Source: Serratia odorifera (GTDB lineage Bacteria; Pseudomonadota; Gammaproteobacteria; Enterobacterales; Enterobacteriaceae). Taken from it: 64,000 nucleotides of DNA. Made by a program: the position numbers and the translations under genes. Of the stretch, positions 34,425 through 44,354 are shown piece after piece. Under the pieces are notes generated by a model. The model had not been told where the DNA came from. It worked only from the letters and a program-made list of their open reading frames with translations, and made no database searches. Each line of letters starts with the position of its first letter. The first letter of the stretch is position 1. The DNA is taken from NCBI RefSeq assembly GCF_900635445.1, contig NZ_LR134117.1, positions 2,914,001 to 2,978,000 of the forward strand, in the 5' to 3' direction.

Positions 34425-36152
34425 TTAGCAGAGCGTTTTCTCTTCGATGAACTTATTAACGCAGTTCATCAGATCTTGTGCCGTTGGCTGAGCCAAGGCC
34501 TGCGCTGCCAACGCCTTCACATCTTCGAAATTGGTGTTGCGAATAATTTTCTTGATGCGTGGGATTGAAATCGCACTCATGCTGAACTCATCCAGCCCCA
34601 TGCCCAATAACAACAGTGTAGCACGTTCATCGCCAGCCAGTTCACCGCACATGCCGGTCCACTTGCCTTCTGCGTGAGATGCATCAATAACCTGTTTAAT
34701 CAGGCCAAGTACTGATGGGGACATCGGGTTATAGAGATGAGAAATCAGCTCGTTGCCGCGATCTACCGCCAGAGTATACTGGGTTAGATCGTTTGTCCCA
34801 ATACTAAAGAAGTCGACTTCTTTTGCCAGGTGGTGAGCAATGACCGCCGCAGCCGGTGTTTCCACCATCACGCCTACTTCGATTGTTTCGTCAAATGCCT
34901 TGCCTTCTTCACGCAGCTGGGCCTTCAGGGTTTCCAGTTCGCCTTTCAGATCGCGCACTTCTTCTACCGAAATGATCATCGGGAACATGATGCGCAGTTT
35001 GCCGAAGGCGGAGGCACGCAGGATGGCGCGCAGCTGGGCGTGGAGAATTTCACGGCGATCCATCGCGATACGGATGGCGCGCCAGCCGAGGAACGGGTTT
35101 TCTTCCTTCGGCAGATTCATGTACGGCAGATCCTTGTCGCCGCCAATGTCCATGGTACGCACGATAACCGCCTGCGAGCCCATGGCTTCGGCCACGGCCT
35201 TGTAAGCCTGGAACTGCTCATCTTCGGTTGGCAGCGATTCGCGGTCCATGAACAGGAATTCGGTACGGTACAGGCCAACGCCTTCTGCGCCGTTGCGTTC
35301 GGCGCCTGCGACGTCGCGCACGGTGCCGATGTTGGCGCAGACTTCAACCTGATGCCCGTCGAGGGTAATCGCCGGCAGGTCTTTCAGTTTGGCCAGATCG
35401 TTTTTCTCGGTGATGTACTGGTTCTGAGCGGCCTTCAGCTGATCGATAACGTCAGCGGTCGGGTTAACGTAAATCTTGTTGTTAACCGCGTCCAGAATCA
35501 GGTAGTCGTCGTTTTTTACCTGCTTGGTCACGTCGGTAGTGCCAACGATGGCCGGAAGTTCAAGCGAACGCGCCATGATCGAGGTGTGGGACGTCCGGCC
35601 GCCGAGGTCGGTGATAAAGCCCAGCACCTTGTCCAGGTTCAGCTGCGCAGTCTCGGACGGCGTCAGATCGGAGGCAACCAGGATCACTTCGTCCTGGATC
35701 GAGCTCAGATCGACGATGGCCAGACCCAGAATGTTTTGCAGCAGGCGCTTGCCGATGTCGCGTACGTCGGCCGCGCGTTCTTTCAGGTATTCGTCGTCCA
35801 GCTCTTCCAGCGCTTTTGCCTGACCTTCGATCACGGTGTAGGCTGCGGCGTCTGCGGATGCCAGATCGTCTTTGATGAGGGCTATGATTTCCTGCTCAAG
35901 CTCTTCGTCTTCCAGCAGCATGATGTGGCCTTCGAAGATCGCTTCTTTCTCTTCACCGAAGGTTTCGCCTGCTTTGGTTTTGATCGCTTCCAGTTGCTCG
36001 GACGCTTTGGCGCGACCTTCCAGAAAACGCGAGACTTCCTGCTCTACAAGGTCTGCAGAGATTTTCTTCCGGTTGATGACAATCTCATCTTCTTTCAGTA
36101 GGAGAGCCTTACCAAAAGCGATACCCGGTGATACTAAAATGCCTGAAATCAT
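34425..36152 (-). CDS. ptsI: PtsI, PTS enzyme I
   Basis: PtsI is the phosphoenolpyruvate-protein phosphotransferase, 575 residues as in E. coli. The phospho-His lies in GGRTSHTSIMARSLELPA (about residue 189), and the active-site Cys is in EGKWTGMCGELAGDE. It starts the phosphate relay PEP to HPr. A 423-codon forward frame across it is a shadow. Confidence 0.98.
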   Translation of the reverse strand: MISGILVSPGIAFGKALLLKEDEIVINRKKISADLVEQEVSRFLEGRAKASEQLEAIKTKAGETFGEEKEAIFEGHIMLLEDEELEQEIIALIKDDLASADAAAYTVIEGQAKALEELDDEYLKERAADVRDIGKRLLQNILGLAIVDLSSIQDEVILVASDLTPSETAQLNLDKVLGFITDLGGRTSHTSIMARSLELPAIVGTTDVTKQVKNDDYLILDAVNNKIYVNPTADVIDQLKAAQNQYITEKNDLAKLKDLPAITLDGHQVEVCANIGTVRDVAGAERNGAEGVGLYRTEFLFMDRESLPTEDEQFQAYKAVAEAMGSQAVIVRTMDIGGDKDLPYMNLPKEENPFLGWRAIRIAMDRREILHAQLRAILRASAFGKLRIMFPMIISVEEVRDLKGELETLKAQLREEGKAFDETIEVGVMVETPAAAVIAHHLAKEVDFFSIGTNDLTQYTLAVDRGNELISHLYNPMSPSVLGLIKQVIDASHAEGKWTGMCGELAGDERATLLLLGMGLDEFSMSAISIPRIKKIIRNTNFEDVKALAAQALAQPTAQDLMNCVNKFIEEKTLC

Positions 36153-36198
36153 AACCCTACCTTACTCTTGACTGGTGTTAACTAAAAAGACGGGCCGA

Positions 36199-36456
36199 TT
36201 ACTCAAGCTCTGCCATCAGTTTAACCAAGTGCTCAACGGCTTTCTGCTCGTCTTCACCTTCAGCAGAAATGGTTACTACGGTCCCTTGGGTCAGCCCCAG
36301 AGTTTGCAGCTTAAACAGGCTTTTGGCGCTGGCGCTTTTGCCGTTAGAGGTCACGGTGATTTCAGACGCGAAGCCTTTGGCTTCTTTAACGAACTGCGCG
36401 GCAGGGCGAGTGTGCAGACCATTCGGAGCGGTAATAGTAACTTCTTGCTGGAACAT
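36199..36456 (-). CDS. ptsH: PtsH, phosphocarrier protein HPr
   Basis: This 85-residue HPr has the active His15 in APNGLHTRPAAQFVKEAKGF and the Ser46 region SAKSLFKLQTLGL. It is the first gene of ptsH-ptsI-crr, 46 bases before ptsI. The length and sequence match the enteric protein almost exactly. Confidence 0.98.
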   Translation of the reverse strand: MFQQEVTITAPNGLHTRPAAQFVKEAKGFASEITVTSNGKSASAKSLFKLQTLGLTQGTVVTISAEGEDEQKAVEHLVKLMAELE

Positions 36457-36675
36457 TGATGTTTCCCCAACTTATTGGATTGTTGTGGAGCTAAAGTTTA
36501 GCCTACCGGCGGCACTTTAGCTTGTCTGGTTAGCGCCTGACTATGGTACAGGGGCGAGCATTGATGCAACAGAAAACGACGTTTTAGCCATTTCAGATCA
36601 AAAAACCGTAGCCAAATGGCGTCGTTTCAATCAGCTCTCCATTATGCCGTGTTTTATGTCCGAGCGACAAATCAG

Positions 36676-36689
36676 TAAATCGATTCAGC
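36676..36689 (-). promoter_or_regulatory. Cra (FruR) site upstream of ptsH
   Basis: On the minus strand GCTGAATCGATTTA fits every position of the Cra consensus RSTGAAWCSNTHHW. Cra regulates pts genes in E. coli, so control of ptsHI by fructose-1-phosphate is likely conserved. Confidence 0.6.
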
Positions 36690-36804
36690 TCAAACAAGGG
36701 GTGGAGGGCGATTAATTTTGCGCATCGAAATAATTGTCCGGTTAAATACTAAAGCCCGCAGCTAAAATCAATCTTTCACTGCTATAAACTTTGATCCAGA
36801 CCAC

Positions 36805-36832
36805 AAAAAAGCACCCCGCAAGGTGCTTTTTT
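36805..36832. terminator. Terminator of cysK
   Basis: AAAAAAGCACC, short loop, GGTGCTTTTTT: a symmetrical hairpin with A and T tails, 24 bases beyond the cysK stop on the minus strand. Confidence 0.88.
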
Positions 36833-36855
36833 AGCTTTTTGTGCACTGCCTGGCG

Positions 36856-37824
36856 CTACTGTTGCAATTCCTGTTCTGTAAACAGATCTGCAAACAGGGC
36901 AGTACTCAAATAGCGTTCACCGGAAGAAGGCAGGATAACCACTATCGTTTTGTCGGTAAAGTCGGGTTCCTGCGACAGCTTGACCGCCGCTTCGACCGCT
37001 GCGCCGGAGGAGATGCCGGCCAGAATGCCTTCTTCTTCCATCAGGCGGCGCGCCATGCTGATGGCCTCGTCGTTGGTGATTTGCACCACGCGGTCGACCA
37101 GATCCAGATCCAGGTTGCCGGGAATAAAGCCCGCGCCGATGCCTTGAATCTTGTGCGGACCCGGCTTCAGCTCTTCACCGGCCAATGCCTGGGTGATAAC
37201 CGGCGAATCGGTAGGTTCAACCGCCACGCTGACGATGGCCTTGCCCTTGATTTTCTTGATGTAACGGCTGACGCCGGTCAGCGTACCGCCGGTACCTACG
37301 CCGGAGACAAACACGTCAACGTCGCCATCGGTGTCTTCCCAGATTTCCGGGCCGGTGGTTTTTTCGTGAATTTCCGGGTTGGACGGGTTGCTGAACTGCT
37401 GCAGGATAATATAGCGATTCGGATCGGTGGCGACGATTTCTTCCGCCTTGGCAATGGCGCCCTTCATGCCTTTGGCACCTTCGGTCAGCACCAGATTGGC
37501 GCCCAGCGCTTTCAGCAGTTTGCGCCGCTCGATGCTCATGGTTTCCGGCATGGTCAGCGTCAGCTTGTAACCGCGAGCTGCCGCCACGTAGGCCAACGCG
37601 ATGCCGGTGTTGCCGCTGGTCGGTTCAACCAGTTCCTTGCCAGCGGTGAGGATACCGCGTTTTTCTGCGTCCCAAATCATATTGGCACCGATACGGCATT
37701 TGACGCTGAAGCTTGGGTTGCGTGATTCAACCTTGGCGAGAATACGTCCGTTGCCGATTCGATTCAGACGAACCAGCGGCGTATGGCCGATTGTTAATGA
37801 GTTGTCTTCATATATCTTGCTCAT
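36856..37824 (-). CDS. cysK: CysK, cysteine synthase A
   Basis: This PLP enzyme joins sulfide with O-acetylserine to give cysteine. The protein has 322 residues. The PLP lysine region is RNPSFSVKCRIGANM, and the substrate loop is TSGNTGIAL with GTGGTLTGVS. It keeps the E. coli order cysZ-cysK-ptsHI-crr. It is likely under CysB control, but I could not define the site. Confidence 0.97.
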   Translation of the reverse strand: MSKIYEDNSLTIGHTPLVRLNRIGNGRILAKVESRNPSFSVKCRIGANMIWDAEKRGILTAGKELVEPTSGNTGIALAYVAAARGYKLTLTMPETMSIERRKLLKALGANLVLTEGAKGMKGAIAKAEEIVATDPNRYIILQQFSNPSNPEIHEKTTGPEIWEDTDGDVDVFVSGVGTGGTLTGVSRYIKKIKGKAIVSVAVEPTDSPVITQALAGEELKPGPHKIQGIGAGFIPGNLDLDLVDRVVQITNDEAISMARRLMEEEGILAGISSGAAVEAAVKLSQEPDFTDKTIVVILPSSGERYLSTALFADLFTEQELQQ

Positions 37825-37998
37825 AGCCCGTCCTTTAACTCTATGAAAATGTAGGGAACATCGAAAGCATACGCTAACGGCCCCGGCAGGGAAGTAAGGA
37901 ATTGGTATATCTATATGTTATTAGGAAATAAGTTTTAAGCACAACAACAAGGGCGCGAAATGCGCGCCCCGTCGAACAAAACAGCGAATATGACGCGA

Positions 37999-38760
37999 TC
38001 AATGCTGTACAAACTGACCGCGATAGCGATCGACCCACATGGCGGTCGCGCCGCACACTGCCACCGGCAGAATCACCAGATTGAGGATCGGTATCATGGT
38101 AAACAGACTGACCAGCGCGCCGAATTGCAGATTATGGGTTTTGTGCTGACGCAGCGCGCGACGCATATCGGCAAAGCTGACCTTATGGTTGTCGAAAGGG
38201 TAGTCGCAATATTGAATCGCCAACATCCAGGCGCTGAACAGGAACCATAGCACCGGCGCGATGGTCTGGCCGACGCCCGGCACAAAATACAGCATAAACA
38301 GCACTATCGCTCGCGGCAGGTAATAGGCCAGTTTGCGCCATTCACGTGCCATGATGCGCGGTAGGTCTTTCACCACGCCGAAAATACCGGTGTCCGGCAG
38401 CGGTTTGCCGGTCAGGCTGCCTTCCAGCTGTTCGGCCAGCAAGCCGCAAAACGGCGCCGCGATCAGATTGGTGATGGTGCTGAACAGGTAGCCGGCCACC
38501 AGCACCACGGAAATAACGGTGATTGGCCACAGAATATAGCTGAGCCACTGCAGCCAGTCCGGTACGTATCCCATCATCAGCGGGATCCAGTCGCCGAGCT
38601 TGCTGAACAGCCACCAAAAGGCCGAACCCATCAGTAACACGTTTACCAGCAACGGCAATACCACGTAACGCTTGATCCCCGGGCGCGAAATCAGTCGCCA
38701 CCCTTCGGCAAAATAGTGCACGCCGCTGGCGGGTCGAGAAGTTTGCTGCGAATAGGACAT
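37999..38760 (-). CDS. cysZ: CysZ, sulfate transporter
   Basis: This 253-residue inner-membrane protein with about four to six hydrophobic segments has the same length as E. coli CysZ. It mediates sulfate uptake for cysteine synthesis. It starts with GVHYFAEGWRLISRPGIKRYV and ends in AMWVDRYRGQFV, as in the family. It lies 174 bases upstream of cysK on the same strand. A GC-rich hairpin at about 37951-37968 follows the stop. Confidence 0.94.
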   Translation of the reverse strand: MSYSQQTSRPASGVHYFAEGWRLISRPGIKRYVVLPLLVNVLLMGSAFWWLFSKLGDWIPLMMGYVPDWLQWLSYILWPITVISVVLVAGYLFSTITNLIAAPFCGLLAEQLEGSLTGKPLPDTGIFGVVKDLPRIMAREWRKLAYYLPRAIVLFMLYFVPGVGQTIAPVLWFLFSAWMLAIQYCDYPFDNHKVSFADMRRALRQHKTHNLQFGALVSLFTMIPILNLVILPVAVCGATAMWVDRYRGQFVQH

Positions 38761-38981
38761 ATCTTAAGTTATCTCTTTGTCAGAACAGGCATCGTTATCA
38801 TATCGGGATGATTTTCTGCTGGCTAGCGTGCTGTTGGCTGAAAAAACGACAAAAAAAGGCAGTATAATCATCTTTATTGTCATAAAGTTCAGCACGGACT
38901 TGCACTTGTCTGCCTGGGCAAATAGAGTTAAAGAGTGAATGTTTGCCGCGGTGGCAATGTATTGGAACAACAGAGATAGCA

Positions 38982-39968
38982 ATGATGCAGGATTTGCGTC
39001 TGATATTAATCGTTGTTGGCGCGATCGCCATAATAGCGTTGTTATTACATGGTCTTTGGACCAGTCGTAAAGAACGCTCTTCGCTTTTCCGCGATCGCCC
39101 AGCCAAACGTTCTAAAAAAGAACGTGAAACAACCCCGATCGACGATCTCGATGAAGGCGTGGGAGAAGTGCGTGTGCGCTCCGCTCACCCGCAGGACGAG
39201 CCGTCGTTTGGTCATCTTGATGCCGCTCGCGAAGAACCCGTGGTTGCGCCAACGCCTGCTCCGGCAGTCGAACCCGCGCCACGAGCCGTTCAACCGGCTG
39301 CTCATCAGCCGCCGCCGCTGTCTCAGCGTCCGGACTATGATGACATCCTGTTGGACAACTACGCGCAGGATCAGGAAGAGGAGCAGCCACAGCAACAGCC
39401 TGCGCCACGTCGTGAACCGCGCGTTGACGATCTGCCGCCGGTAGAGCCGACCTTCCAGCATGCAGAACCGGCCCCACAGCCGCAGACCACGCCGGAACCA
39501 CAGCCTGAAGAACCTGTTCAGCCCGTTGCTGCCGAACCGGCCAGGTTGAAGGAAACCGTATTGGTACTGCACGTTGCGGCGCATCAGGGTGGCGTGATTG
39601 GCGGCGAAGTTCTGCTGCAAAGCGTGCTGCAAGCGGGCTTCCAGTTTGGTGAAATGGGCATCTTCCATCGCCATATCAGCCCTGCAGGCAGCGGCCCGGT
39701 GTTGTTCAGCCTGGCGAACATGGTCAAACCGGGGTCGTTCGATCCTGATACCATGTCCGATTTCTCCACCCCTGGCGTGTCGATGTTCATGATGGTGCCG
39801 TCCTACGGCGACGCCAATCAGAACTTCAAACTGATGCTGCAATCGGCCCAGCGTATCGCCGATGACGTGGGTGGTGTGGTGCTGGACGACGAGCGTCGTA
39901 TGATGACTCCGCAAAAGCTGGAAACCTATAAAGCGCGCATCCGTGAAGTGTTGGAAAACAACGCCTGA
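38982..39968 (+). CDS. zipA: ZipA, cell division protein
   Basis: This essential membrane anchor for the FtsZ ring has 328 residues: an N-terminal membrane helix (MMQDLRLILIVVGAIAIIAL), a charged segment, a long proline/glutamine-rich linker (about 85-190), and a C-terminal FtsZ-binding domain (VLHVAAHQGGVIGGEVLLQS, FKLMLQSAQRIADDVGGVVL). I chose the ATG at 38982 because it matches the E. coli start. The frame extends upstream to 38943 only by chance. Confidence 0.95.
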   Translation: MMQDLRLILIVVGAIAIIALLLHGLWTSRKERSSLFRDRPAKRSKKERETTPIDDLDEGVGEVRVRSAHPQDEPSFGHLDAAREEPVVAPTPAPAVEPAPRAVQPAAHQPPPLSQRPDYDDILLDNYAQDQEEEQPQQQPAPRREPRVDDLPPVEPTFQHAEPAPQPQTTPEPQPEEPVQPVAAEPARLKETVLVLHVAAHQGGVIGGEVLLQSVLQAGFQFGEMGIFHRHISPAGSGPVLFSLANMVKPGSFDPDTMSDFSTPGVSMFMMVPSYGDANQNFKLMLQSAQRIADDVGGVVLDDERRMMTPQKLETYKARIREVLENNA

Positions 39969-40003
39969 CGGTTATCGGTAGCGCTGACCGAATAGTCTCT
40001 CAA

Positions 40004-40027
40004 GACCCCCGCTTGCCGGGGGTTTTT
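40004..40027 (+). terminator. Terminator after zipA
   Basis: The inverted repeat ACCCCC / GGGGGT is followed by five T residues, 36 bases past the zipA stop and just ahead of ligA. Confidence 0.8.
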
Positions 40028-40044
40028 CTCTTTGATGGTGAGCC

Positions 40045-42067
40045 ATGGAACCAAACAACAAAAAAATCAATCAACTGCGTACCTCACTGCGCCATCATGA
40101 ATACCTCTATCATGTGCTCGACGCACCCGAAATTCCGGATGCCGAATACGATCGTCTGATGCGCGAGCTGCGCACGCTCGAAGAGGCGCATCCGGAGCTG
40201 ATCACCGCCGATTCCCCTACGCAGCGGGTAGGGGCGGCGCCGTTGACGGCCTTCGACCAGGTACGGCATGAAGTGCCGATGCTGTCGCTGGACAACGTGT
40301 TCGACGAAGACAGCTACCTGGCGTTTTACAAACGGGTGCAGGACCGGCTGAAAAGCAGCGAGCCGCTGACGTTTTGTTGTGAACTGAAGCTGGATGGTTT
40401 GGCGGTCAGCCTGTTGTACGAAGACGGTGAACTGGTACGCGCGGCAACGCGCGGCGACGGTACCACCGGTGAAAACATCACCGCCAACGTGCGCACCATC
40501 CGCGCCATTCCGCTGCGCCTGATCGGCGACAACATCCCGCGTCGCGTCGAAGTGCGTGGTGAAGTGTTTATGCCGCAGGCCGGGTTTGAAAAAATGAACG
40601 ACGAAGCGCGCCGCAAGGACGGCAAGGTATTCGCCAACCCGCGCAACGCCGCCGCCGGCTCGCTGCGTCAGCTCGATCCGCGCATTACGGCGAAACGCCC
40701 GCTGACCTTCTTCTGTTACGGCGTCGGTCTGCTGGAGGGCGGCGAACTGCCGCGCAGCCATTACCAACGTCTGATGCAGTTCAAAGCCTGGGGATTGCCG
40801 GTCAGCGATCGCGTCCGGTTATGCACCGGCAGTGACCAGGTGCTGGCTTTCTACCGGCAGGTGGAACAGGATCGCAGCCAGCTTGGGTTTGATATTGACG
40901 GCGTAGTGGTGAAAATCGACGACATCGACCTGCAGGAGCGTTTGGGCTTTGTGGCGCGTGCGCCGCGTTGGGCCACCGCCTTCAAGTTCCCGGCACAAGA
41001 GCAAATCACCGTAGTGCGGGAGGTAGAGTTTCAGGTCGGCCGTACCGGGGCAATTACCCCGGTAGCACGACTGGAGCCGGTGCTGGTGGCTGGCGTAACC
41101 GTCAGCAACGCGACCTTGCATAACGCCGACGAGAATCGAACGTCTTGGCCTGCGGATCGGCGATACGGTGATCGTGCGCCGTGCCGGTGATGTGATCCCG
41201 CAGGTGGTCGGGGTGGTGGAGGATCGCCGCCCGCCAGATGCGCGTGAAGTGGTGTTCCCGCAGCACTGCCCGGTGTGCGGTTCCGACGTGGAACGGGTTG
41301 AAGGCGAAGCGGTAGCACGCTGCACCGGCGGCCTGATCTGCGGTGCCCAGCGCAAAGAGGCGTTAAAGCATTTTGTTTCACGCCGGGCGATGGATGTCGA
41401 CGGCATGGGCGACAAGATCATCGAACAGCTGGTAGAAAAAGAGTATGTCAAAAATCCGGCGGGTCTGTTCCGCCTGACCGCCGGCATGTTGACCGGGCTG
41501 GATCGCATGGGTCCGAAGTCGGCGCAGAATCTGGCCAGTGCGTTGGAAAAGGCTAAGCAGACGACCTTTGCCCGTTTCTTGTACGCGTTGGGCATCCGCG
41601 AGGTGGGTGAATCCACCGCCGCCAACCTGGCGGCGCATTTCGGCTCGCTGGACAAGCTGCGTGCAGCGGACGTCGAGGCGCTGAAACAGGTGCCGGACGT
41701 GGGGGAAGTGGTCGCCAAACACGTAGTGAACTTCTTCGCCGAAGCGCTAAACCAGCAGGTGATTGACGAACTGGTCAGCGATGATATCGGCATTCACTGG
41801 CCAGCACCGGTGGTGGTGGCAGTCGAAGAGATCGACAGCCCGTTTGCCGGCAAGACCGTGGTGTTGACCGGCTCGCTGAGCCAGCTGTCGCGCGATGAAG
41901 CCAAAGATCGCCTGACGGCGCTGGGGGCAAAGGTCAGCGGCAGCGTGTCGAAGAAGACCGATCTGGTGATTGCCGGCGAAGCCGCCGGTTCCAAGCTGGT
42001 GAAGGCACAAGAACTGGGGATTGCGGTGATCGACGAGGCGGAAATGATCCGCCTGTTGGGGCAATGA
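40045..42067 (+). CDS. ligA: LigA, NAD-dependent DNA ligase (apparent frameshift)
   Basis: This essential ligase joins Okazaki fragments. The adenylated lysine is in CELKLDGLAVSLL (near 115). Downstream come the OB fold, a zinc finger (CPVCGSDVE, CTGGLICGAQR), HhH motifs and a C-terminal BRCT domain. The frame breaks at the AA near 41134. Removing one A restores NADEIERLGLRIGDTVIVRR and gives about 673 residues, the family length. An essential gene should be intact, so this break is strong evidence for sequencing error. It ends overlapping ypeB. Confidence 0.95.
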
Positions 42068-42283
42068 TGGAAAAGGAAAACCTGATCGAAATTGCCAACA
42101 CCGTGATGCCGTTTGGCAAATACCAGGGCCGGGTGCTGATCGACTTGCCGGAAGAATATCTGCTGTGGTTCGCTCGTAAGGGGGGAATTCCCCAACGGCA
42201 AATTGGGGATGCTGATGGAAATGACGCTGGCGATTAAAATCGAAGGGTTGGACTCGTTGGTCAAGCCGTTAAAGCGCAGTTGA
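42067..42283 (+). CDS. ypeB: YpeB-like DUF3820 protein (apparent frameshift)
   Basis: This small protein of about 71 residues once corrected begins MEKENLIEIANTVMPFGKYQ and matches E. coli YpeB. The G run at 42180-42185 is one base too long; correcting it restores LWFARKGEFPNGKLGML and ends KPLKRS. The ATG at 42067 overlaps the ligA stop. The function is unknown. The gene is too short and broken to be seen as a single frame. Confidence 0.82.
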
Positions 42284-42315
42284 ACGCGGTGGGGTGGCCT
42301 CCACCGCTGGTCGCG

Positions 42316-43293
42316 TCAGGCGGTTTGCGCCTGCTGTAGCCGTTGCTGCTTTTTCTGATACCGGCGCGCCAGTACCGCGCAGGTCATCAACTGCACCTGA
42401 TGGAACACCATCAGCGGCAGCACCATAATGCCCACCGTGGCCGCCGGGAACAGGATGTTGGCCATTGGAATGCCATTGGCCAGGCTCTTTTTCGAACCGC
42501 AGAATACGATCGTCACTTCATCCGCCTTGCTGAACCCCAGCCAGCGCGCCATGGCGATATTCATCACCAGCACCATGGTCAGCAGGATGATACTGACGGC
42601 GACGATAAATGCCAGCGAACCGATCCCCACCTGCTGCCATATGCCGTGGGTCACCGCCTCGCTGAAGGCGGCATATACCACCAGCAGGATCGAGGTTTGG
42701 TCAGTCTTGCCGATCAGCTTACGGTTGCGTTCAATCCACTTGCCAATCAGCGGCCGCGACAGATGGCCGACAACGAACGGCACCAGCAGCTGCAGCACAA
42801 TGGTACCGACCTGTTGCAGGCTGCCGGTTTCACCATGTACGTTCATCAACAGGCCAACCAACAGCGGCGAAACGAAAATCCCCAACAGGCTGGAAGCCGA
42901 TGCGCTGCACACCGCTGCCGCGACGTTGCCGCCGGCCAGTGAGGTGAAGGCGATGGCCGACTGCACGGTGGCCGGCAAGATGCACAGATAGATAAAGCCA
43001 TCGTACAGTTGCGGGCTGACGTCGACCGGCGACCACCATTTGAACAGCACGCCGAGCAGCGGGAAGATAATGAAGGTGCTGAACATCACCCACAGATGCA
43101 AACGCCAGTTGCTGCTGCCGGCGAGGATCGCCTCGCGTGACAGCTTGGCCCCATGCATGAAAAACAACAGCGCAATGGCGGCAACCGTCAGGCTGTTCAA
43201 CCAACCGACAAACTCGCCGCGAGCCGGCAGAAACGATGCCAGCAGCACGGTGGCGATCAGCGTTAGGGTAAAACGATCGGGTAAAAATCTCAT
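42316..43293 (-). CDS. yfeH: YfeH-like bile acid:sodium symporter family membrane protein
   Basis: This 325-residue transporter of the BASS/SBF-like (PF13593) family has about ten hydrophobic segments and the motif FCGSKKSLANGIPMA. E. coli YfeH has the same position. The substrate is not known. I chose the ATG at 43293 (MRFLPDRFTLT); an upstream in-frame start at 43344 lies in the control region. It diverges from the LysR gene yfeR, which probably regulates it. Confidence 0.9.
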   Translation of the reverse strand: MRFLPDRFTLTLIATVLLASFLPARGEFVGWLNSLTVAAIALLFFMHGAKLSREAILAGSSNWRLHLWVMFSTFIIFPLLGVLFKWWSPVDVSPQLYDGFIYLCILPATVQSAIAFTSLAGGNVAAAVCSASASSLLGIFVSPLLVGLLMNVHGETGSLQQVGTIVLQLLVPFVVGHLSRPLIGKWIERNRKLIGKTDQTSILLVVYAAFSEAVTHGIWQQVGIGSLAFIVAVSIILLTMVLVMNIAMARWLGFSKADEVTIVFCGSKKSLANGIPMANILFPAATVGIMVLPLMVFHQVQLMTCAVLARRYQKKQQRLQQAQTA

Positions 43294-43368
43294 CTCGGTG
43301 TTCTCGCGATAAATATCATGGGGGATATTCTCGCGCGGCGACATATAATAATAAAATTGATTTATTTA

Positions 43369-43382
43369 ATTCATTTATGAAT
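43369..43382. promoter_or_regulatory. Palindrome in the yfeH-yfeR divergent promoter
   Basis: ATTCATTTATGAAT is a perfect 14-base palindrome, 7 bases before the yfeR start and within an AT-rich tract. LysR proteins often bind such T-N11-A-like palindromes between divergent genes, so it is a plausible YfeR autoregulation site. Confidence 0.4.
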
Positions 43383-43389
43383 ATTACGC

Positions 43390-44308
43390 ATGAATTATTC
43401 ACTCAAGCAGCTCAAGGTATTTGTCGCCATTGCTCACCATCGCAGTTTTTAGCCGTGCCGGGGAGGCGATCGGCCTGACGCAGTCGGCCGTCAGCCACAG
43501 CGTAAAAGAGCTCGAGGCGGAAATCGGCGTGCGCCTGCTCGATCGTACTACGCGGGAAGTGTTGTTGACCGACGCCGGGCAGCGCTTGGCGAACCGGGTT
43601 GAACGCCTGCTGGATGATTTGCAGGCGTCGCTGCTGGATGCGCGCAGTTTTGGTGTGCAGCGCAGCGGTACGGTGCGCGTGGCCTCGAGCCAAACCATTT
43701 CGGCGCACCTGATGCCACAATGCATCGCCGCCGGTGAACGGCAGTATCCGGAGATCCGCATTCTGTTGCGCGATCAGGCGCAGCAATCGGTATTGCACAG
43801 CGTGCGCAACGCCGAAGTGGATTTTGGCATCGTGGTTGATCCGCTACAGGCGGTGGATCTGCAGTGTGAGCCGATTCTGCACGAGCCATTTTTATTGCTG
43901 TGCCGTGACGATCATCCCTTTGCCGACTTGACGTCGGTGCCGTGGACGGCGTTAAACGGCTGCCGGCTGGTGTTGCAGGATTATGCTTCCGGCAGTCGAC
44001 CGCTGATCGACAGTGCGCTTCGCCAGCAAGGGATTGGCGTTGAGGTGGTGCAGGAAATTGGCCACCCGGCCACGCTGTTCCCGATGGTGGCGGCGGGGAT
44101 TGGCATCAGTATTTTTCCCGCCCTGGCGTTACCGCTGCCGGAAGGCGGCCGGCTGCGGGTCAAGCGGATGGAGCCGGAGATCAATCGTGCGCTGATGCTG
44201 GTACGGCGCAAAAATCGTTCGCTGTCGCCGGCGGCCGATGCCATCTGGCAGGTAGTACATCAACAGGCGGCGTTGTTGCAACAGCTGCGCGGGGAGCCGG
44301 CCGGATAA
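43390..44308 (+). CDS. yfeR: YfeR, LysR-family regulator (apparent frameshift)
   Basis: This LysR-type regulator has about 305 residues once corrected. The N-terminal MNYSLKQLKVFVAIAHHRSF leads to a five-T run at 43446-43450. Removing one T restores SFSRAGEAIGLTQSAVSHSV, the helix-turn-helix. The C-terminal co-inducer domain ends in MLVRRKNRSLSPAADAIW, as in E. coli YfeR. It diverges from yfeH. Confidence 0.88.
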
Positions 44309-44354
44309 AACATTGGCGACATGAGGGCGCAAGAACGGCCAACCCAGAGCAGGC

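Larger units (their letters stand above)
36457..36855 (-). promoter_or_regulatory. Control region between cysK and ptsH
   Basis: The 399 bases hold the ptsH promoter region, a Cra-type site (annotated separately) and the cysK terminator. A partial CRP-like palindrome TTTGATCCAGACCACA at about 36790-36805 matches eight of ten consensus positions but lies over 300 bases from ptsH, so I rate it low. No gene is seen. Confidence 0.55.

Noticed and set aside
34830..36101. 423-codon forward open frame across ptsI
   Set aside because: It is opposite an intact, conserved ptsI, and its composition is typical of a shadow frame.
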